This document shows positions 17,084-24,859 of a stretch of 64,000 nucleotides of DNA, one piece after another. This DNA comes from an uncultured Prevotella sp. (lineage in GTDB: Bacteria > Bacteroidota > Bacteroidia > Bacteroidales > Bacteroidaceae). The stretch spans positions 1 to 64,000 of the forward strand of contig CAMCBZ010000012.1 in the NCBI GenBank assembly GCA_945873145.1. Direction: 5' to 3'. Under the pieces are notes generated by a model, which ran no database searches, was not told the origin of the DNA, and worked only from the letters and a program-made list of their open reading frames with translations. The position numbers and the translations under genes are program-made. Positions within the stretch are counted from its first letter, which is position 1. Each line of letters starts with the position of its first letter.

Positions 17084-17112
17084 GTCAAATATTGTACAAG
17101 CAAGAATTGATG

Positions 17113-17976
17113 TTATTTCACGACAAACTGCAGGCAGCACCAATTGCCTTTGGAACACTTACCCGTCTGCTTGAGACCTAAAGACTCCGCCTTGGCATTG
17201 AGCTGATCACAGTCTTCCTCGAAGAAACCACTAAGAATGAGCACGCTGCCCTGCATCATCACATTGCGAAAAGCCGGCATATCCTGCAACAAAATATTAC
17301 GATTGATGTTTGCCAATACAATATCAAAGACGCCAGAGACATGATTGAGTACGTTAGCATCGCCCTGCAAGACTTCGATGTTCTGCACATGATTGAATTG
17401 GGCGTTGTGACGTGCATTGTCAGCACTCCACTCGTCAATGTCGTATGCCACAATCTCTTTGGCTCCGAGTTTGGCTGCAGCGATGCCGAGGATACCCGTA
17501 CCGCATCCGCAATCCAGTACCCGCTTACCAGTGAGATGCATGTCCAGCAGCAAGCCGATGATCATCTGTGTAGTCTGATGAGTGCCTGTGCCAAAAGCCT
17601 GACGAGCCTGAATAGCTATGGGGATGACTCCCTCGGGAAGCTGGGGCGTCGTCTGACGTGCATCATAGATGACAATGCGGTTGTAGATGTCGATAGGATC
17701 AAAGCCTTCATTCTCCCAAGTCTCGTTCCAGTCCTTATCCTCCACCTTCGAAAGCTCGTAAGTCACATTGATGCCGGGCAGCGGAAAGTCGGCAAGCTGG
17801 GCATCGAGCTGCTCCTTGTCGAACTGCTCTTCCTGAACGTAACCTTTGATGCCATCGTCGGTATCTTCAAACGACTCAAAGCCTGCATCGCCTGCGCAGT
17901 CGGCCAAAAGATCACGCGCCGTCTGTAAAAGAGAGGGCTCAGAAACAATATGAAAAGTTGCTGTAAGGTATTTCAT
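17113..17976 (-). CDS. prmA: Ribosomal protein L11 methyltransferase
   Basis: A 287-residue SAM-dependent methyltransferase that trimethylates ribosomal protein L11. The SAM loop VLDCGCGTGILGIAAAKLGA lies near residues 154-173, preceded by the family signature AFGTGTHQTT and followed by ANINRNIL, the PrmA version of the NPPY-like motif. The N-terminal L11-recognition domain (about 1-65) is present but diverged. A TAATTTTG box lies 23 nt upstream. The gene stands alone, with its own terminator. Confidence 0.95.
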   Translation of the reverse strand: MKYLTATFHIVSEPSLLQTARDLLADCAGDAGFESFEDTDDGIKGYVQEEQFDKEQLDAQLADFPLPGINVTYELSKVEDKDWNETWENEGFDPIDIYNRIVIYDARQTTPQLPEGVIPIAIQARQAFGTGTHQTTQMIIGLLLDMHLTGKRVLDCGCGTGILGIAAAKLGAKEIVAYDIDEWSADNARHNAQFNHVQNIEVLQGDANVLNHVSGVFDIVLANINRNILLQDMPAFRNVMMQGSVLILSGFFEEDCDQLNAKAESLGLKQTGKCSKGNWCCLQFVVK

Positions 17977-17999
17977 AAATGAATGATTAAATTATACTG

Positions 18000-18007
18000 C
18001 AAAATTA
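18000..18007 (-). promoter_or_regulatory. -7 box of prmA
   Basis: TAATTTTG on the minus strand, 23 nt before the prmA ATG. Confidence 0.5.
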
Positions 18008-18033
18008 TAAAAATTAGGGAAAACTCTACTACC

Positions 18034-18087
18034 ATATAGGGAAAAATCCCTATATTTGCATAAAGAAATACGGTAATTTTGCACCGT
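18034..18087 (+). promoter_or_regulatory. Promoter with overlapping palindromes, aromatic-rich protein gene
   Basis: ATATAGGGA (18034-18042) and TCCCTATAT (18047-18055) form an inverted repeat whose right arm runs into TATATTTG (18051-18058), a -7 box. A second box, TAATTTTG (18074-18081), lies inside ACGGT...ACCGT (18070-18087). The first palindrome looks like an operator. Confidence 0.45.
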
Positions 18088-18123
18088 AGATAGAAAAGAA
18101 CAATATAAAAAGGAGTTTGAGAT

Positions 18124-19068
18124 ATGAAAAGGTTATTTCTTCTATTGACACTCGCCAGCGCTATGCCACTGGCAGCGTTGGCACAAGACGATGATCTTTA
18201 CTTCACGCCAAGCAAGGCAGCGCCAACCACAAACGAGGCACCTGCCTACTACTGCGGAAGCAAACGCAGCGTGGACGACTACAACCGTTATGGCATCCGT
18301 AGCATGTATCAAAAGATCGGACGTGACTCTCTGGGCAACAGCATGGTGAGATTCCGTCCCGGCTATGGTGTGCTGCCCGACACAACATATGTCGACACTG
18401 CCTACATTGGTCGTGCCTTGGGCGACAACGACTATACCTACACGCGACGCATGAGTCGCTGGGACGGCTTCTATGATCCTTGGTTCTATGGCTACTATGG
18501 TCCATGGCGCTGGGGCTATGCCGGTTACTACTCGCCTTGGTACTACTACAATGGCTGGTACGATCCCTGGTACTACGACTATGCCGGCTGGTATGATCCT
18601 TGGTATTATGGTTATGCCGGCTGGTACGACCCATGGTACTATGGTTACGGTGGATGGTACGGTTGGGGCTATCCCTACTATGGCTGGTACAACTGGGCCT
18701 GGCCAGGAGGAGGATATGTGTATAACGGCGGCAACCCTCGTGGCTATACAGGTACCCGCACTTGGGGTTTAAATGATCATGCTTCCAACTCAGGTGTCCG
18801 TTTCGGTCGCGGTTCTTCAACACGTGGCGACAACAACGGCAACACTTACACATGGCGCAGCCAAAGCAACCGCTCGTTTGGCGGCAGGACCAACTACCCC
18901 ACCCGCTCGAATAATACAAGCTTCGGCTCTACCCGCTCATCGAGTTTCGGTGGCTCCTTCGGAGGAGGTTCCTTCGGTGGCGGTGGCGGCTCCTTTAGTG
19001 GCGGTGGCTTCGGAGGTGGTCACAGCTCAGCCAGTGGCGGCGGACACTTCGGTGGCGGCAGACGCTAA
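18124..19068 (+). CDS. Secreted aromatic- and glycine-rich repeat protein
   Basis: A 314-residue exported protein (signal peptide about residues 1-20, MKRLFLLLTLASAMPLAALA, then QDDD). After a 100-residue ordinary part it becomes extremely rich in Tyr, Trp and Gly, with three 11-residue repeats GWYDPWYYxYA encoded by a 33-nt tandem repeat (18553-18651). A Ser/Arg/Asn stretch and a glycine-rich tail (FGGSFGGGSFGGGGGSFSGG) follow. There is no known enzyme domain; the composition suggests an adhesive or low-complexity surface protein. AAGGAG before the ATG is a good Shine-Dalgarno. It lies 45 nt ahead of a FadL-type outer-membrane protein gene and is probably co-transcribed with it. Confidence 0.82.
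   Translation: MKRLFLLLTLASAMPLAALAQDDDLYFTPSKAAPTTNEAPAYYCGSKRSVDDYNRYGIRSMYQKIGRDSLGNSMVRFRPGYGVLPDTTYVDTAYIGRALGDNDYTYTRRMSRWDGFYDPWFYGYYGPWRWGYAGYYSPWYYYNGWYDPWYYDYAGWYDPWYYGYAGWYDPWYYGYGGWYGWGYPYYGWYNWAWPGGGYVYNGGNPRGYTGTRTWGLNDHASNSGVRFGRGSSTRGDNNGNTYTWRSQSNRSFGGRTNYPTRSNNTSFGSTRSSSFGGSFGGGSFGGGGGSFSGGGFGGGHSSASGGGHFGGGRR
18553..18651 (+). repeat. 33-nt coding tandem repeat, three copies
   Basis: Copies start at 18553, 18586 and 18619 and encode GWYDPWYY plus three residues. Third-position differences between copies show the repeats are not freshly duplicated. Confidence 0.8.
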
Positions 19069-19113
19069 AAGGAGATCACGTTAATGGTTACTCATTATAA
19101 CATTTGAAAGACG

Positions 19114-20667
19114 ATGAAAAAGAAATATTTGTTAGCGGCAATGGTAGCCATGGCGCTGCCTGCCGCTGCTCAAGAGACTTATCAGGATACGAAGCTCGTA
19201 CAGAATGAGCTCAACGGCACAGCCCGCTATGTAGGTATGGGCGGTGCCATGGAGGCTTTGGGTGCAGATCTGTCAACGATCAGCACCAACCCTGCAGGTA
19301 TCGGTCTTTTCCGTTCCAGCCAGGTGACCGTTTCCGGAGGACTGGTGGCACAACAGGATGCTACTACGAATCCAAGTCTAAACAACAATTTCGGCATCCA
19401 CTTCAAGGGAGACAAGACCAACGCCAGCTTTGACCAGGGCGGTTTTGTCTATTCGATGCGTACGGGATATAAGAACTATTTGAACTTTGCGTTCAACTAT
19501 CATAAAAGCCGTAACTTCGACCAAATTCTCACCGCGGGAAACAAGCTCAACAATGCTTCGCAGAATAAGCTCACAGCCATGAAGTATCCTTATCTCACGG
19601 ACTACAACATGAATGGCGTGGATGCCTGCTACTCCGAGATACTGAATCCCATCACCGATGCTTCGGGTAAGCAGACGGGACTGGACTATCTCAACGGCAC
19701 CGAATTCCTTTATGGGCAATATCAGAAAGGATACATAGGCAGTTATGACTTCAACATCAGTGGCAACATCAACGACCGAGTATTCCTGGGACTTACTTTC
19801 GGTATCCACGATGTTCATTATCACTCCAACTCGCTCTATTCTGAGAATTTGGAGAAAGAGACTTCTACAGACACTTATGAGTTACTGAAGATTACGGGCA
19901 CGGGCTATGACCTCAAGGCCGGTGTGATCTTCCGTCCCATCGAGCAGTCACCGTTCCGCATCGGCTTCTATGTCAACACGCCAGTTTGGTATGATCTCCA
20001 TGAGGCTGGCGCTACCGATGTGAGCATGTTCAACAGCAGCAACAAACTGGATAAAGGTCATGCGACCGACTACGACTACAAGGTCTATACACCTTGGAAG
20101 TTTGGCGTGAGCCTGGGCCACACCATTGACAAGATGGTAGCACTCGGTGCCACGTATGAGTATGCCGACTATAGCCGTATCGACAACCGCATCAACGATG
20201 GCGGTGGCTATGACGACTGGGGCTATTACTATGACAACAGCAGCAGCGACGATGCCATGAACAGCAACACAAAGCGTGTGCTGAAGGGTGTCAGCACGCT
20301 GAAGTTAGGTGCCGAGGTAAAAGTAATGCCGCAGCTCGCCGTACGTGTAGGCTACAACTATGTAAGTCCGATGTTTAACAAGGATGGGGTCCGTGATGGT
20401 AGTATCGAATCCCCGGGATCATTTTATGCCACATCTACGGATTACACCAACTGGAAGAGCACCAACCGCTGGACATGCGGCGTTGGCTATACAATAGGTA
20501 AATTCTTCGCCGATTTAGCTTACCAGTACACGCAGACCAATGGTGAATTCTATCCCTTCATGAGCTACTACGACATTGCTAATTCAAGCAACGATAATAT
20601 TGCGGATGCCACAAAGGTTAACTTCAAACGCAATCAGGTACTGCTTACGTTGGGTTATAAGTTTTAA
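19114..20667 (+). CDS. Outer-membrane protein, OmpP1/FadL/TodX-type
   Basis: A 517-residue exported beta-barrel protein (signal peptide MKKKYLLAAMVAMALPAAA). The N-terminal mature region, with NGTARYVGMGGAMEALGADLSTISTNPAG, is the conserved start of the FadL-like family in Bacteroidota, in which the NPAG motif ends the plug region. The rest alternates as amphipathic strands and ends in an aromatic residue (LTLGYKF), the usual signal for barrel assembly. FadL-family proteins pass hydrophobic molecules across the outer membrane; the cargo here is unknown. A terminator follows at 20694. Confidence 0.88.
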   Translation: MKKKYLLAAMVAMALPAAAQETYQDTKLVQNELNGTARYVGMGGAMEALGADLSTISTNPAGIGLFRSSQVTVSGGLVAQQDATTNPSLNNNFGIHFKGDKTNASFDQGGFVYSMRTGYKNYLNFAFNYHKSRNFDQILTAGNKLNNASQNKLTAMKYPYLTDYNMNGVDACYSEILNPITDASGKQTGLDYLNGTEFLYGQYQKGYIGSYDFNISGNINDRVFLGLTFGIHDVHYHSNSLYSENLEKETSTDTYELLKITGTGYDLKAGVIFRPIEQSPFRIGFYVNTPVWYDLHEAGATDVSMFNSSNKLDKGHATDYDYKVYTPWKFGVSLGHTIDKMVALGATYEYADYSRIDNRINDGGGYDDWGYYYDNSSSDDAMNSNTKRVLKGVSTLKLGAEVKVMPQLAVRVGYNYVSPMFNKDGVRDGSIESPGSFYATSTDYTNWKSTNRWTCGVGYTIGKFFADLAYQYTQTNGEFYPFMSYYDIANSSNDNIADATKVNFKRNQVLLTLGYKF

Positions 20668-20693
20668 TGAATAGACTTAGAAGTAGATATAAT

Positions 20694-20731
20694 AAAATCC
20701 ATCAGGACAACTTTGTCTTGATGGATTTTTT
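20694..20731 (+). terminator. Terminator after the FadL-type gene
   Basis: AAATCCATCA-g-GACAA pairs with TTGTC-t-TGATGGATTT and is followed by a T run. The tail of the T run also forms the -33 TTTG of the next promoter. Confidence 0.85.
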
Positions 20732-20758
20732 GTATTACAAAGAAAATATGTACATTTG
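20729..20758 (+). promoter_or_regulatory. Promoter of the GHL10-type hydrolase gene
   Basis: TTTG at 20729-20732, 18 nt, TACATTTG at 20751-20758. The ATG follows 29 nt later. Confidence 0.6.
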
Positions 20759-20787
20759 CACATAAAACATTCACACTAAACAATTTT

Positions 20788-22272
20788 ATGAGAAAAACGC
20801 TATTTTTACTATTTCTTCTTCTGCAAGTCGTGTTCAGCTATGGCCAGAAACGTGAATTCCGCGGTGCGTGGATACAATGTGTCAATGGGCAGTTCAATGG
20901 TCTGACACCTGACGAGATGCGCAGCACGCTGACCAAGCAACTCGACGCACTCCATGCCGATGGCGTGAATGCCATCATCTTCCAAGTACGTGCAGAATGT
21001 GACGCGCTCTATGCCAGCAAATATGAGCCGTGGAGCCGTTTCCTCACGGGTGTGCAGGGCAAAGCCCCAACCCCCTATTGGGATCCACTGCAATGGATGA
21101 TCGAGCAATGCCATAAGCGAGGCATGGAATTGCATGCGTGGATCAATCCATATCGTGCCAAGACAAAGACAACGACAGCCTTGGCCTCTAATCATATTGC
21201 CATCACACACCCCAAACGAGTGTTTGCTTATGACGGACAATACATCCTCAATCCGGCTCTGAAGGAAAACCGCGACTATATCTGCAAGATCGTCGATGAC
21301 ATCGTCAGCCGCTATGATGTAGACGGCATTCACATGGACGACTACTTCTATCCCTACCCTGCTCCCGGTGAGATCATCCCCGATCAGCAACTCTACGCCA
21401 ACAATCCAAACGGCTTCAGAAATATTGGTGACTGGCGACGCGACAATGTCAACATCTTCGTCAAACAGCTTAGTGAGACCATCCATCAGCGCAAGCCTTG
21501 GGTAAAGTTCGGTGTGTCGCCTTTCGGCATCTACCGCAACAAGAAGAGTGATCCAATGAACGGTTCTGAAACCAACGGCTTACAGAACTATGATGATCTC
21601 TACGCCGACGTGCTGCTGTGGGTGAACAACGGTTGGGTGGACTACTGCGTACCTCAACTCTATTGGCAGATTGGTCATCCTGCCGCAGACTATGCTACCC
21701 TCATCCGCTGGTGGGACAAGCACGCGGCCAATCGTCCTTTATATATAGGAGAGGATGTGGAGCGTACCGTGAAATACCCCTCACCCACCAACCCTAACAG
21801 CAATCAGATGCCCGACAAGCACGCACTACACGAGCAGATGCACCATGTTGACGGTACCGTGCTGTGGTATGCTAAACTTGTCGCCGACAACTACGGCAAC
21901 TATGGCAATGTACTGCGCAATGCCTATTGGCACTATCCGGCGCTGCCACCATCCATGCCTTTCTTAGACAATAAGAGTCCCAAGAAGCCCCGTAAGGTGA
22001 AGCCTGTCTGGACAAGCGACGGTTATATTCTGTTTTGGTCAGCACCCAAAGCCAAGAAGTGGGGGGACAAGACAAGCAGATATGTCGTCTATCGCTTTGG
22101 GAAAGATGAGAAGATCAATATAGAGGATGCATCTCATATAATTGCCATCATTGGAGACACGATGTTCCGCTTACCCTACAATCATGGAAAAGAAAAATTC
22201 ACCTACGTCGTTACAGCTCTTGACCGAGTTGGAAACGAAAGCAAGGGAAAGAAAGTAAAAATCAAACTGTAG
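20788..22272 (+). CDS. Family 10-like glycosyl hydrolase (GHL10/DUF187)
   Basis: A 494-residue exported protein (signal peptide MRKTLFLLFLLLQVVFSYG) of the glycosyl hydrolase-like 10 family, whose characterised relatives act on cell-wall or capsular glycans. Typical marks are EFRGAWIQCVNG at the mature N-terminus, FQVRAECDALY, HAWINPYRAK, DGIHMDDYFYPYP, and YCVPQLYWQIG in the TIM barrel (about residues 24-370). A C-terminal domain (about 395-494) with TSDGYILFWSAP and KFTYVVTALDRVGNES looks like a fibronectin type III-like module. It is a single gene with its own promoter and terminator. Confidence 0.9.
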   Translation: MRKTLFLLFLLLQVVFSYGQKREFRGAWIQCVNGQFNGLTPDEMRSTLTKQLDALHADGVNAIIFQVRAECDALYASKYEPWSRFLTGVQGKAPTPYWDPLQWMIEQCHKRGMELHAWINPYRAKTKTTTALASNHIAITHPKRVFAYDGQYILNPALKENRDYICKIVDDIVSRYDVDGIHMDDYFYPYPAPGEIIPDQQLYANNPNGFRNIGDWRRDNVNIFVKQLSETIHQRKPWVKFGVSPFGIYRNKKSDPMNGSETNGLQNYDDLYADVLLWVNNGWVDYCVPQLYWQIGHPAADYATLIRWWDKHAANRPLYIGEDVERTVKYPSPTNPNSNQMPDKHALHEQMHHVDGTVLWYAKLVADNYGNYGNVLRNAYWHYPALPPSMPFLDNKSPKKPRKVKPVWTSDGYILFWSAPKAKKWGDKTSRYVVYRFGKDEKINIEDASHIIAIIGDTMFRLPYNHGKEKFTYVVTALDRVGNESKGKKVKIKL

Positions 22273-22326
22273 CTTTCCCCCATCCGATTTAATATGAGAA
22301 AGTAACTATAAGAAAATCTATAAGAA

Positions 22327-22359
22327 AATCCCCATCTTGATAGTGTCAAGATGGGGATT
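22327..22359. terminator. Bidirectional terminator, GHL10-type gene / ilvC
   Basis: AATCCCCATCTTGA (22327-22340) and TCAAGATGGGGATT (22346-22359) form a perfect 14-bp stem. A T-rich tail is better on the minus strand, where it ends the ilv operon. Confidence 0.85.
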
Positions 22360-22382
22360 ATATTTAGTTGCACTAAATCAAA

Positions 22383-23426
22383 TTAGTTGTTCTCAGGACG
22401 CAGCTTGCGAACGGTCTCACCAGCACGCCACATCTCCATGTCGTGCATAGCCTTCAGCTCTGCGTTGAGCTTCTCACGGTAGTCAGGCTTAGAGTTGCTG
22501 TCGATAGAGATCTGAGCCTCTTCGCCAGTCTTCACACTCAGGTAGAGCCACTCCATCACCGGAGTGATAGCCTCGCGGAAGCGAGGAGCCCAGTCGAGTG
22601 CGCCACGCTGTGCTGTAGTAGAGCAGTTAGCATACATCCAGTCCATACCCTTCTCACCGAACAGAGGCATCAAACTCTGTGTCAGCTCCTCAACTGTCTC
22701 GTTGAAGGCCTCGGAAGGTGTGTGTCCGTGCTCACGAAGTACATTGTACTGAGCCTCAAGCAGACCCTCGATAGCACCCATCAGAGCACCACGCTCACCA
22801 GTCAGGTCGGAAGTAGCCTCACGCTGGAAGGTTGTCTCAAACAGATAACCGGAACCGATACCGATACCCATAGCCAGTGTCTTCTCCTTAGCCTTACCGG
22901 AAGCATCCTGATAAACAGCGTAAGAGCAGTTCAGACCACGACCCTCAAGGAACATGGTACGAAGAGAGGTACCTGAACCCTTAGGAGCTACCATGATCAC
23001 ATCGATGTCCTTTGGAGGAACTACACCCGTACGATCCTGCCAGTTGATGGCGAAACCATGGGAATAGTACAGTGTCTTACCAGCAGTAAGATGTTTCTTG
23101 ATTGTTGGCCAAACTGCAATCTGACCAGCGTCAGAAAGCAACATACAGATAACTGTACCCTTCTCTACGGCCTCTTCAACAGAGAACAGTGTCTTACCAG
23201 GCACCCAACCGTCGGCCTTAGCCTTCTCGTAGCTGCGGCCCTCACGCTGACCAACGATGACATTGAAGCCATTATCGCGAAGGTTACCTGCCTGACCAGG
23301 ACCCTGAATACCATAACCAATGACGGCGATCGTCTCATTCTTCAGCACCTCACGTGCCTTATCCAATGTGAACTCTTTGCTTGTCACGACGTTCTCAACG
23401 ACGCCGCCAAAATTCATCTCTGCCAT
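22383..23426 (-). CDS. ilvC: Ketol-acid reductoisomerase
   Basis: A 347-residue NADPH-dependent enzyme that rearranges and reduces acetolactate or acetohydroxybutyrate in valine, leucine and isoleucine synthesis. The Rossmann motif VIGYGIQGPGQAGNLRD (residues 35-51) and the metal-site stretch FETTFQREATSDLTGERG are clear. Length is that of a class I enzyme with an extended C-terminus. It is the last gene of the ilv operon but is separated from the thioesterase by 119 nt that contain a complete promoter, so it can be expressed independently. Confidence 0.97.
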   Translation of the reverse strand: MAEMNFGGVVENVVTSKEFTLDKAREVLKNETIAVIGYGIQGPGQAGNLRDNGFNVIVGQREGRSYEKAKADGWVPGKTLFSVEEAVEKGTVICMLLSDAGQIAVWPTIKKHLTAGKTLYYSHGFAINWQDRTGVVPPKDIDVIMVAPKGSGTSLRTMFLEGRGLNCSYAVYQDASGKAKEKTLAMGIGIGSGYLFETTFQREATSDLTGERGALMGAIEGLLEAQYNVLREHGHTPSEAFNETVEELTQSLMPLFGEKGMDWMYANCSTTAQRGALDWAPRFREAITPVMEWLYLSVKTGEEAQISIDSNSKPDYREKLNAELKAMHDMEMWRAGETVRKLRPENN

Positions 23427-23506
23427 AATTAATGTGTTTTAATTATAATATGTTAGAAATCTATGACTTTCTTGGTTCTTTTATTCTCCCCCTCTGTTTT
23501 CGAGCG

Positions 23507-23537
23507 CAAAGGTAATAATTTAAAATATAACCACCAA
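23507..23537 (-). promoter_or_regulatory. Internal promoter of ilvC
   Basis: On the minus strand TTTG (23537-23534), exactly 19 nt, then TACCTTTG (23514-23507). Both match the Bacteroidota consensus. The ilvC ATG follows after about 80 nt of leader. Confidence 0.8.
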
Positions 23538-23545
23538 ATATTCTT

Positions 23546-24322
23546 TCAGATTTTTACAAATTTAATACTACATCTTACTACTTCTCCATCTTCGGCACCT
23601 TTTCTCACGATTCTAACAAGGTATTCCTCTTCATCGTTTTCTTCTTTTGCAGCAGCCTTTTCCATGAAAAAGCAAAGCTCGTCACCAGCATGACTCTCAG
23701 CCACATAGGCGATGTCGAAACGCTTCACCCGATGGCTGCGATACCAGTCCAAACCGAATAAATCGAGCACATGCTCGATATATTTGACCGAATTGACGTG
23801 ACCGTTGACATCGATGTCATGGTAGTTCATCGTCACGGTTTTCGCCAACGTGGCGTCTTTGCTGATGGCGACCCGTCCTGGCTTGGCAATCGGACAATCA
23901 CGATCCGTCTCGATATAGTCCTTGATAAGTCCACCTTGTATCTGAAGAATGTCAACCGGCTGGCGGGTGTCTGTATCGATCATCGCCCAGATGCTTCGCC
24001 CATAGCCATAGACCTTCTGATGATCCTGACTCATGATGGCATAGTTGCGGCTTGTGAAAAAGCGAAAAGCCGCCTCCACCCACGTGGAGATGGCTATCTT
24101 GTCGTAAGCCACGGGCATATCATTCATCTCCACCGCCAAACGGGAGAGTACCCATGTACGGTGTCTCGCATTGAGGTAGCTGATACCATAACCGCGGCTC
24201 TCGCTATGATAGTCAGAGGCATTGAGCAGGTCATTGCTCAGACTGCTCAAGAAGAGATGGTTGCTGAAATCACAGTGGAAAGGCTCCACTGTGAAAGGAT
24301 ATTCGCCTACCTTTGACTGCAT
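23546..24322 (-). CDS. Acyl-ACP thioesterase
   Basis: A 258-residue double hot-dog-fold thioesterase that releases fatty acids from acyl carrier protein. It aligns in character with bacterial FatA/FatB-like enzymes: the first hot dog contains ISYLNARHRTWVLSRLAVEM and the second VTMNYHDIDVNGHVNSVKYIEHVLDLF, which carries the conserved Asp, Asn and His of the active site. It sits 2 nt after ilvN and 119 nt before ilvC inside the branched-chain amino acid operon. The location suggests a link to branched-chain fatty acids, whose primers come from this pathway, but that is inference. Confidence 0.92.
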   Translation of the reverse strand: MQSKVGEYPFTVEPFHCDFSNHLFLSSLSNDLLNASDYHSESRGYGISYLNARHRTWVLSRLAVEMNDMPVAYDKIAISTWVEAAFRFFTSRNYAIMSQDHQKVYGYGRSIWAMIDTDTRQPVDILQIQGGLIKDYIETDRDCPIAKPGRVAISKDATLAKTVTMNYHDIDVNGHVNSVKYIEHVLDLFGLDWYRSHRVKRFDIAYVAESHAGDELCFFMEKAAAKEENDEEEYLVRIVRKGAEDGEVVRCSIKFVKI

Positions 24323-24324
24323 AG

Positions 24325-24852
24325 CTACTCTTGACGGTTAAGGAAATCAGAAACTGGCTCCTCGAAACTGCGCGTCACGGCGATACGGCCGGAACGCGTG
24401 TATTGAAGAAGGCAGTTGAAACCATTGAGCACTTTGAAGAGATCTGCAATGTCTTCGGTAAGACCTGTCTGCATCACCGTGGAATAAGTTGGGTTGACCT
24501 CCATCATACGGGCATCATGACGACGGATGGCACGCGAAACCTCTGGATTGTCCAACAACACCGGCGTAGAAATCTTGAAAAGGGCTACTTCATGGATGAA
24601 CAACTCATCATCGGTGTAGAAATTTGCCTTGATGATGTCGATCTTTTTCTCCAACTGTTTGGTGATCTTGACAATCTGGTCTTCAGTAGACCAGCAAGTG
24701 ATCGTGTATTTATGTATACCATCGATACTGGATGCCGAGACATTCAGACTCTCGATATTGACTTGACGGCGTGTGAACACTGCCGTCACCTGATTGAGGA
24801 TGCCGGCAATGTTTTCACTATATACTAATAAGGTATAAAACTTCTGTTCCAT
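24325..24852 (-). CDS. ilvN: Acetolactate synthase, regulatory subunit
   Basis: A 175-residue small subunit of acetohydroxyacid synthase, which stimulates the catalytic subunit and carries feedback inhibition by valine. The N-terminal ACT domain (about residues 4-75) starts FYTLLVYSENIAGILNQVTAVF and includes RRQVNIESLNVS. A second ACT-like part follows to the C-terminus. It sits 7 nt after ilvB and 2 nt before the thioesterase, so translation is tightly coupled. The same subunit is called IlvH in some species. Confidence 0.94.
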   Translation of the reverse strand: MEQKFYTLLVYSENIAGILNQVTAVFTRRQVNIESLNVSASSIDGIHKYTITCWSTEDQIVKITKQLEKKIDIIKANFYTDDELFIHEVALFKISTPVLLDNPEVSRAIRRHDARMMEVNPTYSTVMQTGLTEDIADLFKVLNGFNCLLQYTRSGRIAVTRSFEEPVSDFLNRQE

Positions 24853-24859
24853 AAAACGA

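Larger units (their letters stand above)
16498..17112. other. 615-bp gene-free, structure-rich stretch
   Basis: No reading frame is credible. It contains the terminator of the secreted-protein gene (16532-16594), a non-coding segment 16640-16850, a 44-nt near-perfect palindrome (16858-16901), a second hairpin that shares bases with it (16897-16927), a degenerate copy of that hairpin (16953-16971), and the prmA terminator (17033-17083). Confidence 0.7.

Noticed and set aside
18553..18651. Regular 33-nt repeats considered as a CRISPR array
   Set aside because: There are no spacers; the copies are contiguous and encode an in-frame 11-residue protein repeat.
18203..18919. 238-residue minus-strand frame opposite the aromatic-rich gene
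   Set aside because: Its His/Ser/Arg-rich composition is what the reverse strand of a Tyr/Trp/Gly repeat region gives; no motif or start signal.
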